Positions 1-5,588 of a stretch of 19,606 nt of DNA are shown here, in pieces. Position 1 is the first letter of the stretch. Each line of letters starts with the position of its first letter. The DNA is from CAZTZL01 sp964617625 (GTDB lineage: Bacteria > Zhuqueibacterota > QNDG01 > DSAB01): NCBI GenBank assembly GCA_964617625.1, contig CAZTZL010000052.1, positions 1 to 19,606 of the forward strand, given 5' to 3'. Both the position numbers and the translations under genes were made by a program. Below the pieces are notes generated by a model. It was not told the origin of the DNA. It searched no databases and saw only the letters and a list, made by a program, of their open reading frames with translations.

Positions 1-11
1 TATTAATTTGC

Positions 12-45
12 TTATTGTAATAGGTATATATACCTATTACAATAA
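12..45. promoter_or_regulatory. 34-bp perfect palindrome
   Basis: Each 17-nt arm reads TTATTGTAATAGGTATA from its own 5' side, and all 17 pairs match with no loop. It is AT-rich, with only three G-C pairs per arm, and has no following T-run of its own, so it does not look like an intrinsic terminator. It lies about 45 bp upstream of the -35 box of the MinD operon. A dimeric or tetrameric repressor or activator site, possibly shared with a divergent gene left of the window, is the simplest reading. The half-element GTAATA/TATTAC recurs upstream of the DUF134 gene (2063-2076). Confidence 0.75.
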
Positions 46-89
46 ACAATATCCTTCATACTCAATTCATTACTTTTTTTTATTAAAGC

Positions 90-118
90 TTGACAACGTA
101 ACTTTTTTTTGCTATCTT
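90..118 (+). promoter_or_regulatory. Sigma-70-type promoter of the MinD operon
   Basis: A perfect -35 hexamer TTGACA (90-95) is followed after exactly 17 nt by TATCTT (113-118) as the -10. The expected transcription start, about 125, falls within the 20-bp palindrome at 121-140, so binding there would block initiation. The region between -35 and -10 contains an eight-T run. The match is by eye to the consensus; no experiment is implied. Confidence 0.7.
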
Positions 119-120
119 AG

Positions 121-140
121 TTATGAGCATATGCTCATAA
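121..140. promoter_or_regulatory. 20-bp palindromic operator overlapping the transcription start
   Basis: TTATGAGCATATGCTCATAA is a perfect palindrome directly after the -10 box. Its core TGAGCATATGCTCA resembles the TGAAC-type palindromes bound by ArsR/SmtB-family repressors, which act by occupying the promoter and leave it when a metal or a thiol oxidant binds. That assignment is inference: no ArsR-family gene is visible in the window. The position suggests on/off control of the first operon by a trans-acting repressor. Confidence 0.65.
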
Positions 141-172
141 TGATAAATCAAAAAGGATTCTCGGATAAAATA

Positions 173-1042
173 ATGAAGATTGCCATTGCCAGCGGAAAAG
201 GTGGAACCGGAAAGACGACGGTCGCCACCAACCTCGCCAGATCGGTTGCGGGCCGGTCCGTGACATTGATCGACTGCGACGTGGAAGAGCCGAATGTGCA
301 TTTGTTCATGAATCCTCACATTGAACAGACTCGGCCGGTTACTTTGTTCATTCCCGATGTGGATCTTAAAAAATGTACAGGCTGCGGAAAATGTTCGGAT
401 CTCTGTCAGTTCGGAGCTATTGTAACGATCAAGAATAAGGTGCTCGTTTTTCCTGAACTCTGCCATGCGTGTCTCGGCTGCCAGCGCATCTGTCCGGAGA
501 GTGTGATTCGGGACGGTCAAAAAAAAATCGGGACGATTTCCAACGGTTTGTCCAATGATGTGCATTGCGTTTTTGGTACTCTTGAAATCGGCGAAGCCAT
601 GTCCCCTCCTTTAATCAAGGCAGTCAAAGCGGAGGCGTTTACAAAAACTTCTGCGGATATCCATATCATAGACGCGCCTCCGGGCACTTCATGTCCCGTT
701 ATCGAAGCGGTTCGGGATGCGGATTTTATTGTTCTGGTTACGGAACCGACACCATTCGGCCTGCACGATCTGACGCTTGCCGTGGAAATGGTCCGGGTTT
801 TAAACATTCCCTTCGGTGTGATTGTAAATCGTTCCACCACTGGAGACCGGAAAGTATGGCATTACTGTGAGCAGGAGAAAATTCCTATTCTTCTCGAAAT
901 TCCCGATGACCGCCAAATCGCCGAAGCCTATTCAAGAGGAACAATGATGATTGATATTAAAAATGAATACAGGGAGCGATTTGTCCGACTGTTGGACGAC
1001 ATTGAAAAATCTGTGATTTCGGAATCCGGGGTAAGGCCATGA
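173..1042 (+). CDS. MinD-superfamily ATPase with inserted 2x[4Fe-4S] ferredoxin domain (first copy)
   Basis: 289-residue cytoplasmic ATPase. The deviant Walker A SGKGGTGKTT is at residues 7-16, with LIDCDVEEPN following at about 32-41. A bacterial ferredoxin domain is inserted in the ATPase, with Cys 68/71/74/78 and 97/100/103/107 for two [4Fe-4S] clusters; the ATPase fold resumes with DAPPGTSCPV. Members of this COG1149 group occur in pairs in anaerobes beside NifX-type and DUF134 genes, and in Desulfovibrio they are part of the ORP cluster. The start is placed at the ATG of MKIAIASGKGG, because extending upstream would run through the promoter and operator. AAAGGA lies about 15 nt upstream, which is a loose spacing. 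It overlaps the next gene by ATGA (1039-1042), which implies translational coupling. The likely role is ATP-driven electron or cluster transfer to a cofactor protein; the client is unknown. Confidence 0.93.
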   Translation: MKIAIASGKGGTGKTTVATNLARSVAGRSVTLIDCDVEEPNVHLFMNPHIEQTRPVTLFIPDVDLKKCTGCGKCSDLCQFGAIVTIKNKVLVFPELCHACLGCQRICPESVIRDGQKKIGTISNGLSNDVHCVFGTLEIGEAMSPPLIKAVKAEAFTKTSADIHIIDAPPGTSCPVIEAVRDADFIVLVTEPTPFGLHDLTLAVEMVRVLNIPFGVIVNRSTTGDRKVWHYCEQEKIPILLEIPDDRQIAEAYSRGTMMIDIKNEYRERFVRLLDDIEKSVISESGVRP

Positions 1043-1917
1043 AAGAAATTGTGATGATCAGCGGCAAAGGCGGAACCGGAAAAACCACCATCACGGCCGC
1101 ACTGGCTTCTCTCTGGAAAAACAAAGTCATCGCAGACTGCGATGTGGATGCGGCGGATCTGCATCTGATATTGCATCCAGCGATCCAGCAGAAACAGGAT
1201 TTTTACAGCGGTATAGAACCTGTCATCGATTCCAATAAATGCGTCCAGTGCGGAAAATGCCGCGAGGTCTGCGTCTATGACGCCATTAACACCGACTATA
1301 CGATTACCCGTTCAGATTGCGAAGGATGCGGTGTCTGTTATCATTTTTGCCTTGTGCATGCCATCGAATTGAAAGATCGTCATTGCGGAGAATGGTATAT
1401 CTCGGAAACACGCTTCGGGCCGATGGTACACGCAAAACTGGGGATCGCAGAAGAGAATTCCGGAAAACTGGTGGCACTGATCCGCAAACAGGCAAAAGCA
1501 ACAGCGGAAAACAAACATTGTGACACCATTTTGATCGACGGATCGCCGGGCATCGGCTGCCCGGTAATCAGTTCCATCACCGGCGCTTCGCTTGTGATCG
1601 TGGTGACCGAACCGACGGTTTCGGGAATGCACGACCTGAACCGGGTCCTTTCTCTGGCCCGTCATTTTCAGGTTCCGGCTGGAGTGATCATTAACAAGGC
1701 CGATTTGAATTCGGAAATGTGCCGGGAGATCGAATCCGCGGCGGAACAGCAGTCCGTTCCGGTTCTGGGAAGCATTCCGTACGACAACGTAGTCACCAGA
1801 GCAATGGTGGAAGAAAAAACCATGATCGAATTTGAGGACGGCGAAGTGACAAAAACCATTCGATCCATTAGTGACAAGATATTGTCCATAATATCCAAGC
1901 GCACTGAAAGCGCTTGA
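1039..1917 (+). CDS. MinD-superfamily ATPase with inserted 2x[4Fe-4S] ferredoxin domain (second copy)
   Basis: 292 residues, a diverged paralogue of the preceding gene and probably its hetero-partner. Walker A SGKGGTGKTT is at residues 8-17 and ADCDVDAADL at about 32-41. The ferredoxin insert has Cys 68/71/74/78 and 94/97/100/104. The last cysteine is followed by Leu rather than the usual Pro (CLVHAI), a small departure from the ferredoxin consensus. IDGSPGIGCPV matches the post-insert MinD motif. Its start overlaps the upstream stop by 4 nt. Such tandem pairs are typical of ORP-like clusters, where both ATPases act with COG1433 proteins. I infer a role in cluster assembly or reduction, not in cell division placement as in true MinD. 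Confidence 0.93.
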   Translation: MKEIVMISGKGGTGKTTITAALASLWKNKVIADCDVDAADLHLILHPAIQQKQDFYSGIEPVIDSNKCVQCGKCREVCVYDAINTDYTITRSDCEGCGVCYHFCLVHAIELKDRHCGEWYISETRFGPMVHAKLGIAEENSGKLVALIRKQAKATAENKHCDTILIDGSPGIGCPVISSITGASLVIVVTEPTVSGMHDLNRVLSLARHFQVPAGVIINKADLNSEMCREIESAAEQQSVPVLGSIPYDNVVTRAMVEEKTMIEFEDGEVTKTIRSISDKILSIISKRTESA

Positions 1918-2016
1918 GTGACTAAAATGCCTAAAGTGTAAAGTGCCTAAAGTTCAAAAAAGCTGTTGTTATCATTCAACTTTAGAGCATTTTAGTTCAC
2001 TTTTAACTTTAGTCAC
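1918..2016. repeat. Large imperfect inverted repeat built from CTAAAGT-type words
   Basis: Directly after the second MinD stop codon, GTGACTAAA (1918-1926) pairs with TTTAGTCAC (2008-2016), and CTAAAGTT (1947-1954) with AACTTTAG (1978-1985), leaving a 23-nt loop. Between the stems the words TAAAGTG, CTAAAGT and TTTAGTTCAC recur on both arms. The structure looks like an interspersed intergenic repeat rather than a simple hairpin. A run of five T follows the outer stem (from about 2017), so it may end the first transcript. It separates the MinD pair from the DUF134 gene. Confidence 0.6.
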
Positions 2017-2045
2017 TTTTTCGAAAGATCAGATGATATATTCTT

Positions 2046-2077
2046 TTGCAATAAAACAAAGTTATTACTTGTAATAC
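2046..2077 (+). promoter_or_regulatory. Putative promoter with small palindrome upstream of DUF134
   Basis: TTGCAA (2046-2051) could be a -35 element, with TTGTAATACT (2069-2078) holding a degenerate extended -10. The palindrome TATTAC-TT-GTAATA (2063-2076) covers the -10 region. The same six-base half-site occurs in the 34-bp palindrome at 12-45, there facing the opposite way. An autoregulatory site for the DUF134 protein is possible. The promoter call itself is weak. Confidence 0.35.
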
Positions 2078-2093
2078 TATAAAGGACCCATCT

Positions 2094-2456
2094 ATGCCGA
2101 GACCCAAAAAAATGCGCTGGATTACCGGCCAGCCCGGAGTCACCTACTTCAAACCGCAGGGCGTCCCTTTAAGAATGTTAAATCAGGTCTGTCTGGAAAT
2201 TGATGAACTGGAAGCCCTGCGTCTTTCCGATTTCGAGGGATTGAGTCAGGAAATCGGAGCCGAGCGGATGAATGTATCGAGAGCGACTTTCGGACGGATT
2301 GTCGCCAGAGCGCATCAAAAAGTAGCAGACGCATTGATTCACGGCAAAGCGATTCAAATCGATGGAGGAACCGTGACCATGCATCCCGAATTTGGATGTC
2401 CCGGACAATGGCGGGGCCGTCACGGAAGAGGCCGAGGATATTCAAACGAAATTTAG
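2094..2456 (+). CDS. DUF134 (UPF0251) putative DNA-binding protein
   Basis: 120 residues. The N-terminal MPRPKKMRWI and the segment LEALRLSDFEGLSQEIGAER (residues 39-58), followed by MNVSRATFGRIVARA, are the hallmarks of the UPF0251 family, which carries a sigma-region-4-like helix-turn-helix (about residues 45-80). The C-terminus ends in a short Gly/Arg stretch (GQWRGRHGRGRG) with one Cys at 102. DUF134 genes are regularly found with NifX-type and MinD-ferredoxin genes. The likely role is local transcription control of this cluster, perhaps through the palindromes at 12-45 and 2063-2076, but no target has been shown. GGACC upstream of the ATG is a modest ribosome binding site. Confidence 0.92.
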   Translation: MPRPKKMRWITGQPGVTYFKPQGVPLRMLNQVCLEIDELEALRLSDFEGLSQEIGAERMNVSRATFGRIVARAHQKVADALIHGKAIQIDGGTVTMHPEFGCPGQWRGRHGRGRGYSNEI

Positions 2457-2472
2457 GAGAAAAGAAAGCAGG

Positions 2473-2919
2473 ATGGATTCGACAAACAAAAATGAAATCG
2501 ATCAAATTTTTAAAAATCTGCAGCACTACATAATGGGAGAATCTTCCGAACCCTACTCGGACAAGGTCATGACATACGCCTACGATCCGGTAAATATCGG
2601 AGAGATAAATAATCCTGACGGTGAAGGACTGGTAAAAGGCGACTGTGGAGATTCTATCATCATTTATCTCAAAGTTAAGAAAGACAAAATCGACAAAGCC
2701 TGTTTTTTAGTCGATGGATGCGGCGCAAGTGTGGCATCCGGATGCGCGGTAACGGAATTAGCAAAAGGGAAAACTCCCTATGAAGCCTCCAAGATGACAC
2801 CCCAGGAAGTGATACGATTTCTGGACGGCATGCCGGCGTCTCACGTCCACTGTGTTGTCATGGCTGTTCAGGCGCTGCAAAAAGCATTGAATCATTTAAA
2901 CAACTCACATAATTCATAA
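2473..2919 (+). CDS. NifU/IscU-like iron-sulfur cluster scaffold protein
   Basis: 148 residues. The body from YSDKVMTYAYDPVNIGEI onward is the NifU N-terminal/IscU fold. The three expected cluster-ligand cysteines are present in GDCGDS, DGCGAS and HVHCVV; the Asp after the first Cys (CGD) is the residue that makes IscU release clusters. A 26-residue N-terminal extension precedes the domain. The first motif is GDCGD rather than the usual NPxCGD. The start is taken at the ATG after AGGAGA (2455-2460), which overlaps the DUF134 stop; an upstream in-frame start inside DUF134 is less likely. It probably supplies Fe-S clusters to the ferredoxin-type and Mrp proteins of the locus. Confidence 0.9.
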   Translation: MDSTNKNEIDQIFKNLQHYIMGESSEPYSDKVMTYAYDPVNIGEINNPDGEGLVKGDCGDSIIIYLKVKKDKIDKACFLVDGCGASVASGCAVTELAKGKTPYEASKMTPQEVIRFLDGMPASHVHCVVMAVQALQKALNHLNNSHNS

Positions 2920-2930
2920 GGAGGACCATT

Positions 2931-2975
2931 ATGACAAGAGGAGTGATCAATAACAAAAAGAACGAACAGACATGA
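2931..2975 (+). other. 14-codon leader ORF with strong ribosome binding site
   Basis: AAGGAGG (2918-2924), overlapping the NifU stop, precedes an ATG that opens MTRGVINNKKNEQT. Its first codons (ATG-ACA-AGA-GGA-G) resemble the opening of the DUF5320 genes (ATG-CCA-CGA-GGA-G), so it may be a worn remnant of such a gene. A second mini-ORF (2972-2995) overlaps its stop by ATGA, and two more Shine-Dalgarno-like sequences follow before the next gene at 3021. It could equally be non-functional spacer. Confidence 0.3.
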
Positions 2976-3020
2976 ATAGAAAGGAGATCATTTAAAGTTA
3001 ATAAAAAAGGAGAACACGCC

Positions 3021-5219
3021 ATGTACAAAGCAAAAATCATTACATGGATATGTTTTACTTCGATATCAATGTTTTTGCCTATTGGTTCCTTAGCCCATAC
3101 CAAATTGGGAATCTCAGCAGAAAACCATAAAACTAATAAAATAGCTTCTGATTACTTTAATATCAAAGCTGATCTTATTTCAGAAATTAGTACGTTATAT
3201 CCTGATAATGCATTTGGATTAAGATTCTTTCCCGATTTAGCCGTAACTGTTATTAATAGCAGAAACGGATATCCCTTTCGTATGTTTGTTGTGGCAGGTG
3301 TTACAACCTATCTTTTTGAAGGTGATTCTATTAATGCAATTACACATGTGACTCAAGTACTAAGCCCAGGCAATCCGGGCGAGTTTGACAACGGCTATGC
3401 AGGAATAGGGGGTGTCTATTATCATTCGGATGGAAAAATGTACGCCCTTTATCATGGAGAGGATCAAGAGGATTTACCTGATTTTCCTGATGGAATAAAC
3501 GGATTTTATGCATCTGTGGGGCTGGCTATTTCTGAAGATAATGGACTTAGTTTTACCAAAGCGGGACCGGTTATCACCTGCCAGAAAGATAAATACTGGG
3601 AAAGTTTTCCCGGCCAACCTGACAGAGGATCAGGTGCGCCTTGTTGTATTAAAAGCAAAGATGGAAAATACTTATATGCTTATTATGGTGACGCATCAAG
3701 GGTTGACTGGAGGGGTGTTCAAATTTTTATGGCAAGAGCAGATATATCATCAAGTCCACCATTACCAGGCAACTTTTATAAATACTATAATGGCAGTTTC
3801 TCTCAACCTGGAATAGGGGGCTTGGACAGTCCCATCATAACGGTCATTGATAAAAATTATGCAAGTTCAGGAAATCCGTTTGTAATATATTCCGATTATC
3901 TTGAAAAGTATATTATGCTTTATGATGTGGATGACTGGTACGCGAGAGAAAACGATGATGATATTGGATATTCAGGAAACTACGTAGCCTATTCCGAAGA
4001 CGGCATAAACTGGTTCAATCATGATAATCTTATTGCCGGTATTGCAGCACCAATAGTGGGCGAAACAATGTCCTGGCACCCTGCTGTTATTTGGGATGAT
4101 TCTAATGAGCAAACAGGTTTGTTTGTCTATGCCTACAGCAGCAGCTGGGGGCTCGGTCCAGGTCTTATTCCTCATTACATGGTGAGCCAGAAAATAAAGT
4201 TTGAAAAATATTTATTTATGAATATTAACGGTGAGAAAGATCCCTTTTACGATTCCCTGTCAGGCCCGGATGATGGCTATTTGCAATTGCGATATTTTAC
4301 TTATACGCAACCCCAACTAAGTCGAATATCGGACAGTGATGATGATCTTTCTGCCAAAATTTGGACCGCTTGGGATAATGAATGGTTCTACCTCTACGAA
4401 GAAGTTACAGATGATACAGTCGCAGCAACAGCCAGTCAAGTCTGGGATAACGATGCGTTAGAAATAAAAATCGATCCGATTCCGGATGATAGCACAGAAA
4501 CCTCCACATTTGAACTTCGTTTAACGGCACTTGGTGATGCAGATGTTCTTCCGGGAGAACTAACCGAAAGTCTGAATAACATACCAAACAGCATGAAAAA
4601 GTATGCTCGTAAAATAACAAGCGATGGCTATGCACTGGAGATGGCCGTTAAATGGTCAGTGATAACCAATAATGGGGAATTTATTGTACCAGCCGAAGGG
4701 GAGATATTTGGTGCGACTTTGCAGAATCATGATAATGATGGTGAAACAAGTCGCCATGCTACAGTACAATGGGGCGCAGTCATGTCGGATATGGTGTGGA
4801 ACACACCCAAATATCTTGGCACTATAAAATTTCTCGTTGATCACAAACTTCAGTTTATCCCGACCAACTCCATGACTGGTGTCACGAATCCGATACCCTA
4901 TGACGGATCTGATTATCATCGGGTCTCTGTGGGAAGTGATGCGTTCGCTGTACCGTTGAAATTCAACCTGCAGCAGAATTATCCCAATCCATTCAATCCG
5001 GAGACAACAATCCGGTTTGATGTGAAGGAACCGTGTCAGGTTGTGCTGAGAGTCTACAATCTCATGGGACAGAAAGTAATCGATCTGGTAAATGAGGACT
5101 ATCAACCTGGCGCGTATGAAGTCAAGTTTGATGCAGCAGGGTTATCCTCAGGTATCTACTTTTTCAGGATTCAAATGGGCAGTTTTAACGCAGTAAAGAA
5201 AATGGTGGTACTGGGATAA
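3021..5219 (+). CDS. T9SS-secreted beta-propeller protein with CBM9-like domain
   Basis: 732 residues, with a signal peptide of about 25 residues (hydrophobic core ITWICFTSISMFLPIGSLA). Residues of about 45-420 have repeated aromatic/Asp-rich strands (GLAISEDNGLSFTKAG, YVAYSEDGINWFNHD, SWHPAVIWDDS) typical of glycosidase-like five-bladed propellers (GH43/sialidase-like). About 435-610 resembles a CBM9-type domain (KIWTAWDNEWFYLYEEVTDD, WDNDALEIKIDPI). Residues of about 650-732 are a T9SS type A sorting domain starting NYPNPFNPETTIRF and ending GIYFFRIQMG. It is probably exported across both membranes and kept at the surface or released, acting on or binding polysaccharide; catalytic residues cannot be assigned. 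Codon choice in the body is more AT-rich than in flanking genes, whereas the sorting domain matches the next gene's. AGGAG at 3008-3012 fixes the start. Confidence 0.88.
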   Translation: MYKAKIITWICFTSISMFLPIGSLAHTKLGISAENHKTNKIASDYFNIKADLISEISTLYPDNAFGLRFFPDLAVTVINSRNGYPFRMFVVAGVTTYLFEGDSINAITHVTQVLSPGNPGEFDNGYAGIGGVYYHSDGKMYALYHGEDQEDLPDFPDGINGFYASVGLAISEDNGLSFTKAGPVITCQKDKYWESFPGQPDRGSGAPCCIKSKDGKYLYAYYGDASRVDWRGVQIFMARADISSSPPLPGNFYKYYNGSFSQPGIGGLDSPIITVIDKNYASSGNPFVIYSDYLEKYIMLYDVDDWYARENDDDIGYSGNYVAYSEDGINWFNHDNLIAGIAAPIVGETMSWHPAVIWDDSNEQTGLFVYAYSSSWGLGPGLIPHYMVSQKIKFEKYLFMNINGEKDPFYDSLSGPDDGYLQLRYFTYTQPQLSRISDSDDDLSAKIWTAWDNEWFYLYEEVTDDTVAATASQVWDNDALEIKIDPIPDDSTETSTFELRLTALGDADVLPGELTESLNNIPNSMKKYARKITSDGYALEMAVKWSVITNNGEFIVPAEGEIFGATLQNHDNDGETSRHATVQWGAVMSDMVWNTPKYLGTIKFLVDHKLQFIPTNSMTGVTNPIPYDGSDYHRVSVGSDAFAVPLKFNLQQNYPNPFNPETTIRFDVKEPCQVVLRVYNLMGQKVIDLVNEDYQPGAYEVKFDAAGLSSGIYFFRIQMGSFNAVKKMVVLG

Positions 5220-5344
5220 GAACAGATTCATTTTTTAACTTTTAAATCCATAAAATAAGGAGACAATCATGCCACGAGGAGACGCCACACCTGCCGGCGG
5301 GCAGGGAACCGGACCTGCAGGAATGGGTTCGATGACAGGAAGAG
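4981..5344 (+). repeat. Direct repeat, copy 1: sorting domain + spacer + DUF5320 5' end
   Basis: Bases 4981-5219 align without gaps to 7420-7658; I count about 29 differences in 239 positions, only 7 of them in the first 120. Similarity continues through the stop codon and the T/A-rich spacer to the DUF5320 start: 15 identical bases at 5269-5283 versus 7711-7725, then a 21-nt in-frame insertion, then 39 of 40 bases matching at 5305-5344 versus 7726-7765. Homology stops at 5344. Confidence 0.85.
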
Positions 5345-5370
5345 AACCGGTTATTACACTGATTTTTTAG
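5269..5370 (+). pseudogene. Truncated DUF5320-like gene
   Basis: A 33-codon frame with a good ribosome binding site (AAGGAG) starts MPRGD, carries a seven-residue insert (ATPAGGQ), then GTGPAGMGSMTGR exactly as in the intact gene at 7711, and breaks off into EPVITLIF and a stop. The Gly/Arg-rich middle and the coiled-coil tail of the family are missing. It lies between two T9SS genes and inside the direct repeat, so it most likely marks a duplication or insertion breakpoint. The short peptide may still be translated. Confidence 0.7.
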
Positions 5371-5588
5371 TGGAATTCCCTATTAAGGAACTGCATAATG
5401 CAAATCATTTTATACATTCGAACGATAACTGGACTTTCCCAAGAATCAGGTAAAAGTTACAGGAAATTAATTGAACAAGACTCAGAAACAAGTTTCAGAA
5501 CCGGAAGCCGACTTCAGGAAAAAGGATAAGTAATAACCAGAGCATGTCTGTATTAGGTTATTTATCTATTTAAAGAAGGAGGACCAAA
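5371..5588. other. Unassigned spacer between the truncated DUF5320 gene and the beta-helix gene
   Basis: No gene is convincing here. A 43-codon frame (5398-5529, starting MQIILYIRTITG) has a moderate AAGGA 8 nt upstream but no recognisable family. AATAACC (5532-5538) can pair with GGTTATT (5556-5562) across a 17-nt loop, with no T-run after it. The segment ends with AAGGAGGACCA (5576-5586), identical to the 11 bases at 2918-2928 upstream of the first leader ORF. Confidence 0.4.

Noticed and set aside
12..45. Intrinsic terminator of an upstream gene
   Set aside because: The stem is almost wholly A-T, has no loop and no following T-run.
8..172. Upstream extension of the first MinD gene
   Set aside because: The frame is open by chance across the palindromes, the promoter and the operator; the conserved MinD N-terminus begins at 173.
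83..565. Minus-strand open frame of 160 codons opposite the first MinD gene
   Set aside because: It lies antisense to an unambiguous gene and its translation shows no family motif. The same holds for the other minus-strand frames (for example 517-840, 6843-7295, 7802-8305, 10198-10836, 16034-16444).
173..1917. Cell-division MinD or nitrogenase NifH
   Set aside because: The inserted ferredoxin domain and the tandem arrangement identify the MinD-ferredoxin group. No minC/minE and no nifD/nifK are present.
1918..2016. CRISPR array or tRNA gene
   Set aside because: The words recur irregularly, without equal repeats and spacers, and no cloverleaf can be drawn.
2392..2472. Upstream start for the NifU-like gene inside DUF134
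   Set aside because: It would add 27 non-conserved residues overlapping another gene; the ATG at 2473 follows AGGAGA at the DUF134 stop.
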